A stretch of 8,113 bases of DNA, from NCBI GenBank assembly GCA_002440045.1, contig DJRI01000101.1, positions 326-8,438 of the forward strand. Direction: 5' to 3'. A model generated the notes under the pieces. That model made no database searches, had not been told where the DNA came from, and saw only the letters and a program-made list of their open reading frames with translations. Shown piece by piece: positions 1 through 5,984 of the stretch; within the stretch, counting starts at the first letter, position 1; the number at the start of each line of letters is the position of its first letter. The stretch is from Ruminococcaceae bacterium UBA6364. GTDB lineage: Bacteria; Bacillota; Clostridia; Oscillospirales; Acutalibacteraceae. The translations under genes were made by a program, and so were the position numbers.

Positions 1-17
1 GCAACCTGCCGCCCGCC

Positions 18-36
18 AAAAATGCGAAGCATTTTT
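18..36. repeat. Perfect hairpin with GAA loop, AT-rich stem
   Basis: AAAAATGC (18-25), loop GAA, GCATTTTT (29-36) form a perfect 8-bp stem. The core GCGAAGC is the heptamer known to make an exceptionally stable DNA mini-hairpin. A on one side and T on the other make it terminator-like in either direction, but the stem is weak and the gene to the left is outside the window, so its role is unknown. Confidence 0.6.
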
Positions 37-45
37 CCTTAAAAC

Positions 46-63
46 TTCCGCGTTTACGCGGAA
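46..63. repeat. Perfect GC-rich hairpin with TTTA loop
   Basis: TTCCGCG (46-52), loop TTTA, CGCGGAA (57-63) form a perfect 7-bp stem. It lies 9 bp after the first hairpin and 7 bp before the third. No T-run follows on either strand, so it is not an obvious terminator by itself. Confidence 0.6.
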
Positions 64-70
64 TACAATC

Positions 71-83
71 GCGGCGAAGCCGC
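71..83. repeat. Perfect GC hairpin with GAA loop
   Basis: GCGGC (71-75), loop GAA, GCCGC (79-83) form a perfect 5-bp stem, again built around the core GCGAAGC (74-80). It directly precedes the first heptamer array. Function is unknown. Confidence 0.55.
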
Positions 84-85
84 AT

Positions 86-120
86 GCTAATAGCTAACAG
101 CCAACGGCTGACGGCTAAAA
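86..120. repeat. Heptamer tandem array 1 (5 x 7 bp, GCTAAYA-like)
   Basis: Five contiguous 7-bp units read gctaata, gctaaca, gccaacg, gctgacg, gctaaaa. The first positions (GCYRA) are kept and the last two vary. The same unit recurs at 208-256. It is non-coding and its last unit supplies part of the T-rich tract of the leftward terminator (read as complement). The unit is too short and spacer-free to be a CRISPR. Confidence 0.8.
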
Positions 121-155
121 ACAAAACACCGCAAATCGGACTAACCAATCTGCGG
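116..155 (-). terminator. Intrinsic terminator of the leftward operon
   Basis: On the minus strand an 11-nt arm CCGCAGATTGG (155-145), a 5-nt loop TTAGT, and CCGATTTGCGG (139-129) pair fully, using two G-U wobbles. TGTTTTGTTTTT (128-117) follows at once. Read on the plus strand the same two positions become A-C mismatches and no T-run follows, so the element is oriented for the minus strand. It lies about 100 nt past the stop of the MFS gene, with a heptamer array between. Confidence 0.82.
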
Positions 156-207
156 GGTTCAAAAATAACAATGTAAAAATGACAACACGCAAGTCGCCGC
201 CACTCGG

Positions 208-256
208 GCTAACGGCTAACAGCTAAAAGCTAATAGCTAACAGCTAACAGCCAACA
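208..256. repeat. Heptamer tandem array 2 (7 x 7 bp, GCTAAYA-like)
   Basis: Seven contiguous 7-bp units read gctaacg, gctaaca, gctaaaa, gctaata, gctaaca, gctaaca, gccaaca, and end 2 bp before the stop codon of the MFS gene (a further partial GCTTA reaches into the stop). It would be transcribed in the 3' untranslated part of the leftward mRNA, ahead of the terminator. The unit matches array 1. The 87 bp between the arrays hold the terminator and otherwise nothing I recognise. Confidence 0.85.
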
Positions 257-258
257 GC

Positions 259-2562
259 TTATTTTCTCAATTTTTTCTGCTGCTGTTTGCGCTCTCTGTC
301 GAGTGCTCTTTCGGCGGCGATGCGCTCGGCTTCTTTTCTTTCCGAAGCGTGGCGCTCGTTTCTTGCGGCAACAACGTTGTCATAATCGCTGATTATTTCG
401 TCAAGGTTGTTGTAGCCCTCGTAAAGTTCAAGTGTTCTTACGGCGGCAAGATAGGGTGCCGCAACGTTGCCGTAGATGTTGCGCTGTTTGCTTGCTTCTT
501 TCATGGCCTTGCGGCGAAGCTTTGCCTGCTCTCTTGTGTCGTCGGGCATATTGTAGGCGTCGTCGTAAATTTTGTGGTCAAACTCTACAATGCCGTTCGG
601 ATAATATTTTGCGGCAAGCTTTCTTGATTTTGCAAGAGAGCGGGCGTTTCTTATCTCCTGTTTTCTCCAGGTGCGCTCTTCTTTAACGTGCGTCTCTGGA
701 AGAGCCGAAGCAAAAGCAACGGCTTCTTCGGCGCAGTCAAAGAAGTGCTCGGGGCCGCCTGCGACAATCATTCTGCAAAGCTCAAGCTGTTTTTGACCGA
801 ACTCGGTTTCAAAACGGTTGATTTCGCGCATAACAAAATCGGCAACCTCAATCTCTTCGTTGAATGCCTTTGCGTCTTCAAGCTCCTGCTTTGCTTTCTT
901 TACAAGCTCGCGGTCGCCCGATTTTTTGGCTTCTTTTATAAGATGCTTTGAAACGTCTTTCTTTTCAAGTCCGTGATATTTGCGCGCCTTGATAATCGCT
1001 TCACAGCCCTCGATATATGCAGAGTCCTCCTGCATTTCGGCTTTTCTGTCCTCGACTATAGTGCGGATTCTTATAACTCTTATCATCGACTTCTGACCCG
1101 TCTCCGTGATGTCGTAAGCAAACCACGGCAAAACGTCGATGGTAGCGCCGACAATCGAGATAAGAAGAAGCGTATCCATAAGTTGGTAAAGTACACAGTC
1201 GGGGTTTTTGGTCTGCTTTGAAAGCGGAAGCGTTTCGTCATAATCTTTATAAACGTCAAGAACAGAGTAATCCGTTCCGTCGAAGCCTTTTTTACGATAA
1301 ACCCACGGAATGAAAAGGCTCGTTACGGAGCTTATTGCGGCGCCCGCATATGTCTGAACAAATCCGAACGCACCGTCTATGCGCTCGCCGATGAGGTATT
1401 GCTGGTTATCGCGCATATCCGATTCGATTGCGCTGTCGATAACGTTGCCTGTGTCGACAAAGCGGTCGATTGTATAAACAATGAAAAGTCCGATGCCTGC
1501 GAGCGGGCTTTTGTAGAACAGGAAGTATGAGGCAATAAGGAATATCTGAACGACGTTTTTGAATATCTTGATTTTCTTTTTGCCGAATTTTTTAATAAAC
1601 CACGGTGAGAACAGCATACCCCAAAAGTTTGCGTTGTAGGATATTGTGTTAAGAAGACCGTATGTAGAGCTCTTCATAATATGGGCGCGGTAAACCATCC
1701 ATTCCCAAATGTTGCCCTTTGCGTCTTCAAGGAAGTTGTTCCAGCCGTCGGCGCACTTAATCCAAAAGATTTTGTTGCCTGCAACGGCGCGCATTGACGA
1801 AGCAAAGCTCATCTTTGTTATTCGGCTCTTGGGAAGAACAAGTCTTTCCTGAGTGCCGAAGTATGCAAGAAGAACAATAGGCATAAACAGCGCCATGGGT
1901 GTGTAAGCGCCGCGGAAATATGTCATATTATACTTGTCGCCGTTTTGGCAGAGCACGTCAACCATTATCGGATAATAAAGGTTGTTTATTGTGTAGCCCG
2001 CAGAATATATAATGCTTGTGATAGCCATTATCTTTGTGCGTTCTTCGGTGTTGGGAGTAATAACGTGAACCATATTTGTAACGCCCGTTGTTACCCAGTT
2101 TTGAATGTAGCCCTGAATCTGACCGATTACGAAAAGCATAATAATCATTACATAAACGGTAAACGGCTTGTGGGCGTCGCGCACCTGCTCATAGGGCAGC
2201 CACAGTGACAAGAGCGTAAAAATCATCGACGGAATAGCAAGCTTAATGTAAACTCTGTATTTGCCGTCTTTACTTCTGAGGTTGTCGACTATCCATGCGT
2301 TTACGGGGGTCATAACATAGCCTATTACCTGGCAGATGTACATCATAACAAGCAGCTGTGTGTTTGTCATTCCGAGCGTCATTCCGGTAAACTGGTTGCC
2401 TACGCCGAATCCGATTGACCACTGAATGGACATATAAAGCGCCATCCAGCCCACAGAAAGCTTTGCGATTTCTTTATAGGGAACATACTCGCCGGGGCGG
2501 GGCTGATTCCAATAAAGCTTCACTTCGCTTAATGTGTCTTTGACTTTTTGTATGGCTTCCAT
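259..2562 (-). CDS. GPH/MelB-type MFS transporter with long cytoplasmic C-terminal tail
   Basis: This is a membrane transporter of the glycoside-pentoside-hexuronide:cation symporter (MelB-like) branch of the major facilitator superfamily, probably moving a sugar or other small solute with a cation; the substrate cannot be read from sequence. Hydrophobic segments span about residues 35-480. The loop DNLRSKDGKYRVYI (93-106) matches the GPH loop 2-3 pattern (D..t.t..GrfRp), and TPNTEERTKIMA (169-180) matches the conserved loop 4-5. Residues 486-767 are a highly charged, helix-rich tail with no membrane segment, ending in a Lys/Arg/Glu/Gln stretch that looks like coiled coil. Family members are usually near 450-500 aa, so the tail is an addition of about 280 aa. 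The ATG start lies 7 bp after the PHP gene stop, with AAAGGA 11 nt upstream (a weak, rather distant site), so it is probably co-transcribed as the last gene of the hydrogenase-signalling operon. A role in that system is not evident. Confidence 0.82.
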   Translation of the reverse strand: MEAIQKVKDTLSEVKLYWNQPRPGEYVPYKEIAKLSVGWMALYMSIQWSIGFGVGNQFTGMTLGMTNTQLLVMMYICQVIGYVMTPVNAWIVDNLRSKDGKYRVYIKLAIPSMIFTLLSLWLPYEQVRDAHKPFTVYVMIIMLFVIGQIQGYIQNWVTTGVTNMVHVITPNTEERTKIMAITSIIYSAGYTINNLYYPIMVDVLCQNGDKYNMTYFRGAYTPMALFMPIVLLAYFGTQERLVLPKSRITKMSFASSMRAVAGNKIFWIKCADGWNNFLEDAKGNIWEWMVYRAHIMKSSTYGLLNTISYNANFWGMLFSPWFIKKFGKKKIKIFKNVVQIFLIASYFLFYKSPLAGIGLFIVYTIDRFVDTGNVIDSAIESDMRDNQQYLIGERIDGAFGFVQTYAGAAISSVTSLFIPWVYRKKGFDGTDYSVLDVYKDYDETLPLSKQTKNPDCVLYQLMDTLLLISIVGATIDVLPWFAYDITETGQKSMIRVIRIRTIVEDRKAEMQEDSAYIEGCEAIIKARKYHGLEKKDVSKHLIKEAKKSGDRELVKKAKQELEDAKAFNEEIEVADFVMREINRFETEFGQKQLELCRMIVAGGPEHFFDCAEEAVAFASALPETHVKEERTWRKQEIRNARSLAKSRKLAAKYYPNGIVEFDHKIYDDAYNMPDDTREQAKLRRKAMKEASKQRNIYGNVAAPYLAAVRTLELYEGYNNLDEIISDYDNVVAARNERHASERKEAERIAAERALDRERKQQQKKLRK

Positions 2563-2569
2563 ATTTTAC

Positions 2570-3295
2570 TCAATCCTTTCGGGATAAGTTTTTTAACGCG
2601 TTAATAACGGCTTTTGCCGAAGAGTCTTTTGCCTCTATCAATAAAGAAGCGGCGCGCATATTTTCAAGGTAGTGTGCGTCGGAGCTTGAAAGAATAGGGA
2701 CAGTATTTAAAAAGGGGTGCTTTTCTTTCAGTACCCCTTCTTTTGAAAGGTCAAATATTTCGGCAGACGTAAAGCCGAGGCTTTCGTCGATTGTGCCGAG
2801 GTTTGAAATAATGCTGTAAGAGCTTCTGTCGATATGCGCGGGGAACGAAAATCCGCCGAATTTTGATACGGTTTCATAAACCCTGCTTATGCTAAGACTG
2901 CTTGCCGTGACAAGAAGCGTTTCTTCAACGCCCGTGACCTCGTCGTTTTCGTTCATAATAAGCTGTTCGCCGAAAACCGAGGGCTTGTTTTTTATGGGCG
3001 GAACGGTCGTTTTTATATATTCCGAAAATTCTTCGGCAGCGGATATTTCGGGGAAAAGGCACACAACGTGCACTTCCTCCGCTGTGCAAAGCTCCATTCC
3101 CGGGATTACCGTCAGACCTGCATTTTCACCGACGTTTATTGCGGCGCGGCAGTTTTTACAGGAGTTGTGGTCTGTCAGGGCAATCACGTCAAGACCCATA
3201 ATTTTTGCCATATTGACAAGGTTATTTGGGGTCATATCGCCGTCGCCGCACGGGCTTAAAGCCGAGTGCAGGTGAAAATCGTAATAAAGCCTCAT
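2570..3295 (-). CDS. PHP-domain metal-dependent phosphoesterase
   Basis: This is a stand-alone PHP (polymerase and histidinol phosphatase) fold protein, expected to be a soluble metal-dependent phosphoesterase resembling the TrpH/YciV class. The metal-binding set looks complete: HLH (His8, His10), TDH (Asp42, His43), Glu68 in GMEL, His76, His154 in FPAH, and Asp206-His208 in SSSDAH. At 241 aa it is a compact single domain with no polymerase or histidinol-phosphatase partner. The start overlaps the preceding DRTGG gene stop by 4 bp (ATGA), so translation is probably coupled. Related PHP proteins are commonly found beside DRTGG and iron-hydrogenase genes in Clostridia. The natural substrate (nucleotide, oligonucleotide or phosphoprotein) is unknown; hydrolysis of a signalling molecule is an inference from context. 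Confidence 0.88.
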   Translation of the reverse strand: MRLYYDFHLHSALSPCGDGDMTPNNLVNMAKIMGLDVIALTDHNSCKNCRAAINVGENAGLTVIPGMELCTAEEVHVVCLFPEISAAEEFSEYIKTTVPPIKNKPSVFGEQLIMNENDEVTGVEETLLVTASSLSISRVYETVSKFGGFSFPAHIDRSSYSIISNLGTIDESLGFTSAEIFDLSKEGVLKEKHPFLNTVPILSSSDAHYLENMRAASLLIEAKDSSAKAVINALKNLSRKD

Positions 3296-3624
3296 ATCAG
3301 CCTGCTGATTTTTGCGGCGGTTTCGTATGTATTGCCGTCTGTTGTAAGTATTATAATGCCGTTTAAATCGGCTTTTTTCTTTGCGTCCTCGTCAAGCGGC
3401 GCGTTTTCTGTAAGAATTATGCACGAAAGGTCCGCAAGTGCCGCCACGCCAACGGAATTTATGTTGCCCATAACCGTAAGCCAGACGTTTCCGCTTTTGG
3501 CTTTTGACATTACCCAGCTTAAAAGGTCGCCGCAGTAACAGCCGTCAATTTCGCGCTCGGAAGAAATTTCTTCACCCGAAAGAAATGTGAGAGAAAGCTT
3601 TGAAGCAAGCTCTTTTACGGTCAT
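3292..3624 (-). CDS. DRTGG-like domain protein (second copy)
   Basis: This small soluble 110-aa protein resembles the DRTGG-fold proteins that databases often label 'serine kinase of the HPr protein'. It has no P-loop or kinase motif, so that label should not be taken as function. The central part (about residues 28-100), with GCYCGDLLSWVM, VWLTVMGNINSVGVAAL and CIILTE, fits the family pattern of a short alpha/beta domain that may bind a nucleotide-like ligand. The ATG overlaps the HydS-like gene stop by 4 bp (ATGA), and AGGAGG precedes it by 7-8 nt. It is divergent from the first DRTGG protein of the same operon (start 5750), so the two are probably specialised partners and not a recent duplication. 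Function is not established. Confidence 0.75.
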   Translation of the reverse strand: MTVKELASKLSLTFLSGEEISSEREIDGCYCGDLLSWVMSKAKSGNVWLTVMGNINSVGVAALADLSCIILTENAPLDEDAKKKADLNGIIILTTDGNTYETAAKISRLI

Positions 3625-4961
3625 TTGTGCTCCTCCTTTTTGCGCGTTATAAGCCGTTTTCTGAACGGCGCGGGAATCAGCGTGTCAAGGTTTACGCCCT
3701 TGTCAAGCTGTTCTATATCTTTTTTGATTCTGAAAACGCAGTCGTGTTCCGAAGCAAAGCCCCTTACAATATCTTCTGCCAGCGAGCGGCACGAGGGCGC
3801 GCCGCATATGCCGCAGTCAAGCCCCGGAAAGCTTTCTAAAAGCTCCTTCATACGCGCCATACGTTCAAGCGCCTCCGAAACATTGTCGGCAAGCTTCATA
3901 ATATCGTCGTTAGGCTCTATTTTGTGAGAGTTGAAAACCTCGGGCGGAAGAACGCCGCCGCTTATGTGGTTGCACGACACGGGGCTGTATTTTCTGAGCT
4001 TTATAAGGCGAGTTTTTGCGATAAACGGATTTTCAGCCGTAAGACTGCCGCCGACGCAGCCGCCGCGGCACGCGTTAAGCTCTATAAAATCAACGGAATC
4101 GAGCGTGCCGTTTTCTATCTCTTCAAGAATTTTCATGCAATTCTCAATGCCGTCTGCCGAAAGGGCGTTGTCGTTTAATGTGCCCGAAGCTTCGCCGCCG
4201 CTTGTCGCCCAGCTTATGCCTATAACGCCCGATTCGTGAAGCGCTTTAAGGTCGTCCTTTTCGGTTTTTTCCATCTGCTTTAAAAGCACGGGGTAAATGT
4301 CGTTTATGGCAACGGCGCCGTCGATATATGACTTTTCAAGCCCGAGCGGCTGTTTTATCGCCGTTATTTTTGCGGGGCACGGCGAAATGAAAAATACGCC
4401 GATGTCGGAAGAGGGGAGCCCCGTTTTTTCGGCGGCTTTTTGCTTTGCAAGCCGCGCCGCCTCTTCAACGGGCGGGTTAAGCGGCAAAACGTTGTCTAAA
4501 AGGTCGGGGAAGCACACTCTTATAAGCCTTACAACGGCGGGGCACGCCGAGCTTATTATCGGTTTTTTAAGCTTTCCTTCCGCCATAAGGCGGCGCGTTG
4601 CGTCGGAAATAAGCTCCGCCGCCTTTGACACCTCATAAACAGAGTCAAACCCGAGAAACGGGAGCGCGTTTAATACAATGTTAACGTCGTCAAGATTGTT
4701 GAATTGCCCGTAAAGCGCGGGGGCGGGCAGGGCAATTCTGTATTTATAGCCTATAATCTGCGTCAGGCTGTCGCGCTCGGCATACTTTGCGTGATGCGGA
4801 CAGACCGTTATACATTCGCCGCAGTCAATACAGCGCTCTTTTATAATGTGCGCCTTGCCCTCGCGTACTCTTATTGCCTGTGTCGGGCAACGCTTTATGC
4901 AGTTTGTGCAGCCTTTGCACTTGTCTTTGTCAAGGCGAACCGAGTGGAAATAAGTATCCAT
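3621..4961 (-). CDS. Putative sensory [FeFe]-hydrogenase (HydS-like, group C/D type)
   Basis: This is a cytoplasmic iron-sulfur protein, probably an H2 or redox sensor and not the main H2 producer. Residues 10-55 hold two [4Fe-4S] motifs (Cys15, 18, 21, 25 and Cys44, 47, 50, 54). Residues about 75-340 are the iron-hydrogenase large-subunit domain, with three H-cluster motifs: SSACPAVV (Cys140), SPCPAK (Cys195, Lys198) and ELNACRGGC (Cys298, Cys302). All four cluster-ligating cysteines are kept, but Ala139 replaces the proton-relay Cys of catalytic enzymes (TSCCP), Ser193 replaces Met in MPC, and Asn296 replaces Met in the third motif. Residues 383-408 form a further four-cysteine Fe-S motif (CGICGAPSC...C; Cys383, 386, 391, 408). 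No PAS domain is present, unlike Thermotoga HydS, so it fits the PAS-less putative sensory class described from Thermoanaerobacter (group D). It starts 16 bp after the GHKL ATPase gene with AAAGGAG 6 nt upstream, and lies in one operon with DRTGG and PHP genes. Some relatives are annotated only as '4Fe-4S binding protein'. Confidence 0.88.
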   Translation of the reverse strand: MDTYFHSVRLDKDKCKGCTNCIKRCPTQAIRVREGKAHIIKERCIDCGECITVCPHHAKYAERDSLTQIIGYKYRIALPAPALYGQFNNLDDVNIVLNALPFLGFDSVYEVSKAAELISDATRRLMAEGKLKKPIISSACPAVVRLIRVCFPDLLDNVLPLNPPVEEAARLAKQKAAEKTGLPSSDIGVFFISPCPAKITAIKQPLGLEKSYIDGAVAINDIYPVLLKQMEKTEKDDLKALHESGVIGISWATSGGEASGTLNDNALSADGIENCMKILEEIENGTLDSVDFIELNACRGGCVGGSLTAENPFIAKTRLIKLRKYSPVSCNHISGGVLPPEVFNSHKIEPNDDIMKLADNVSEALERMARMKELLESFPGLDCGICGAPSCRSLAEDIVRGFASEHDCVFRIKKDIEQLDKGVNLDTLIPAPFRKRLITRKKEEHK

Positions 4962-4977
4962 AAAAGGCTCCTTTGAT

Positions 4978-5400
4978 TTATTTTACAAAGACCTTCAGTC
5001 TTATTGTCGTTCCTTTGCCGACTGTAGTTTCAATAACCATTTCGTCGGTATATTTTTTGATGTTCGGAAGCCCCATTCCCGCGCCGAAGCCGAGCTGACG
5101 CACGTTTTCGGGGGCGGTGGACCAGCCCTCTTTCATGGCAAGCTCCACATTCGGTATTCCGGGGCCGTGGTCGGTTAATACAAGCGAAATGCATTCGGGC
5201 TCAATAACGGCGTCGATAACGCCGCCGCCCGCGTGGATAACCATATTGATTTCGCCTTCATATACCGCAATGGCAACGTTTCTTACAGTGCTGTTCGGAA
5301 ACCCCAGCTCTTTAAGCGTTTTTTTGATTTTGCCGGAGGCTTCGCCGGCGCAGGTGAAATCGTTGCCGCTGACATCATAGTGTAAGTTCAACGCCTCCAT
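4978..5400 (-). CDS. RsbW/SpoIIAB-like GHKL ATPase (anti-sigma-factor type)
   Basis: This 140-aa single-domain ATP-binding protein of the GHKL superfamily resembles anti-sigma-factor serine kinases. The N-box helix is EGEINMVIHA (48-57, with Glu50 and Asn52), the G1 box is DHGPGI (77-82), and the glycine-rich ATP lid is GFGAGMGLPNIKK (104-116). No sensor, histidine phospho-acceptor or membrane segment is present. I chose the ATG at 5400 because it overlaps the previous gene stop (ATGA) and is preceded by AAGGGAGG 12 nt upstream; an in-frame ATG at 5448 would add 16 Lys/Arg-rich residues but has no ribosome binding site. It is probably a kinase or switch protein acting with the HydS-like protein encoded next. 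No sigma factor or anti-anti-sigma partner is in the window, so its target is unknown. Confidence 0.85.
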   Translation of the reverse strand: MEALNLHYDVSGNDFTCAGEASGKIKKTLKELGFPNSTVRNVAIAVYEGEINMVIHAGGGVIDAVIEPECISLVLTDHGPGIPNVELAMKEGWSTAPENVRQLGFGAGMGLPNIKKYTDEMVIETTVGKGTTIRLKVFVK

Positions 5401-5750
5401 CAGATGCCGCTGCCTCCCTTTAAGCCGTTTTTGTAAAGAAGCCCGCATGCGGTGAACATTTCAAGCTTTGTGCACATAAGAACAATGTCGCGCTCGATGG
5501 CAAGGTCAATCATATCTTCGTCGGGGCGTTTGCCGCGCACAAAAACAATGCATTTCATATCCATCATTTCAGCCGTTCTTACAACCTGGGGGTTAACAAG
5601 TCCCGAAAGAAGCACAGCCTGCTCTTTGACGTAGGCTAACACGTCGCTCATCATATCGCTGCCGCATGCCGTGTAGACCTCGTTGTCAATAAGGTCTGCG
5701 CCGCATATAAGCTCGGCGTTCAAAATGGACTTGATTTCGCTTATTTTCAT
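5400..5750 (-). CDS. DRTGG-domain protein (first gene of leftward operon)
   Basis: This 116-aa soluble protein matches the DRTGG domain family. Conserved-looking segments are ACGSDMMSDVLAYV (about residues 29-42), LLSGLVNPQVVRTAEMMD (about 47-64), IVFVRGKRPDEDMIDLA (about 68-84) and a final LYKNGLKGG. In other proteins the domain sits beside CBS domains or HPr kinase/phosphatase; here it stands alone, with no P-loop. Its biochemical role is not established, though a ligand-sensing or protein-contact role is plausible. I chose ATG at 5750 because GGAGGTG lies 7 nt upstream; a GTG three codons earlier falls inside that site. It is the promoter-proximal gene of the leftward operon and its stop overlaps the GHKL ATPase start by 4 bp. 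Confidence 0.85.
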   Translation of the reverse strand: MKISEIKSILNAELICGADLIDNEVYTACGSDMMSDVLAYVKEQAVLLSGLVNPQVVRTAEMMDMKCIVFVRGKRPDEDMIDLAIERDIVLMCTKLEMFTACGLLYKNGLKGGSGI

Positions 5751-5756
5751 AAATAG

Positions 5757-5763
5757 CACCTCC
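5757..5763 (-). promoter_or_regulatory. Ribosome binding site fixing the DRTGG start
   Basis: On the minus strand GGAGGTG lies 7 nt before the ATG at 5750. It rules out the upstream GTG (5759-5757), which overlaps it. Confidence 0.85.
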
Positions 5764-5785
5764 GATATAAATTTAATTTTATCAT

Positions 5786-5814
5786 ATTATAATGAAAATT
5801 GCCATAGCGAAAAA
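5786..5814 (-). promoter_or_regulatory. Candidate promoter of the leftward operon
   Basis: A perfect TATAAT (-10) lies on the minus strand at 5791-5786, about 36 nt before the chosen start of the first DRTGG gene, giving a short 5' leader of about 29 nt. The -35 region at 17-bp spacing (TTTTTC, 5814-5809) is weak, so an activator or a different element may help. Confidence 0.5.
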
Positions 5815-5871
5815 AAGGAAAAAGCGGCAAAACCCCCAATATAAAGGAAAATGGGTGTAGAAAATTCGCCC

Positions 5872-5898
5872 CGATTTTTATGCACTTTATAAAAACCG
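5872..5898. promoter_or_regulatory. Interrupted palindrome in the divergent control region (operator candidate)
   Basis: CGATTTTTAT (5872-5881), a 7-nt spacer GCACTTT, and ATAAAAACCG (5889-5898) form an inverted repeat that pairs at 9 of 10 positions, with a perfect inner 7 bp. It lies close to the midpoint between the two divergent start codons and upstream of both promoters, where one regulator could act on both operons. No bound factor can be named. AT-rich composition raises the chance of coincidence. Confidence 0.4.
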
Positions 5899-5913
5899 TT
5901 AAAAAAATATCAA
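5896..5913. promoter_or_regulatory. Weak Rex-like site
   Basis: CCGTTAAAAAAATATCAA matches the clostridial Rex (NADH/NAD+-sensing repressor) consensus TTGTTAANNNNTTAACAA at 10 of 14 fixed positions. Rex commonly controls fermentation and hydrogenase genes, so the location makes sense. The match is imperfect, lies in an AT-rich tract, and sits about 28 bp upstream of the -35 box, so this is only a candidate. Confidence 0.25.
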
Positions 5914-5941
5914 TTATTGCGAAAAAAGTCGGAATTTACTA

Positions 5942-5970
5942 TAGACTTTTAATTTTCGGTTTGATATAAT
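5942..5970 (+). promoter_or_regulatory. Promoter of the rightward hydrogenase operon
   Basis: TAGACT (5942-5947, 4 of 6 to TTGACA), a 17-bp spacer, and TATAAT (5965-5970) preceded by TGA give a sigma-A type promoter with an extended -10 (TGATATAAT). The predicted transcript starts near 5977, leaving a leader of about 70 nt before the first gene. Confidence 0.75.
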
Positions 5971-5984
5971 TAACTTCGTATGTT

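Noticed and set aside
86..256. Repeat arrays as a CRISPR
   Set aside because: The unit is 7 bp and contiguous, with no unique spacers and no cas genes nearby.
2889..3275. Plus-strand open frame opposite the PHP gene
   Set aside because: The minus-strand PHP protein has a full catalytic motif set; the plus frame shows low-complexity Ser/Pro/Phe content typical of an antisense shadow.
3292..3624. HPr serine kinase/phosphatase annotation for the DRTGG-like proteins
   Set aside because: Both proteins are far shorter than HPr kinase and lack a P-loop and the kinase signature; only the DRTGG-like fold is supported.
3621..4961. Main catalytic H2-producing hydrogenase
   Set aside because: Ala replaces the proton-relay Cys and two active-site Met positions are changed; the catalytic subunit is expected downstream of hndC, outside the window.
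5400..5448. Upstream start for the RsbW-like ATPase
   Set aside because: The 16 extra residues lie wholly over the end of the DRTGG gene and have no ribosome binding site, whereas the ATG at 5400 makes an ATGA overlap with AAGGGAGG upstream.
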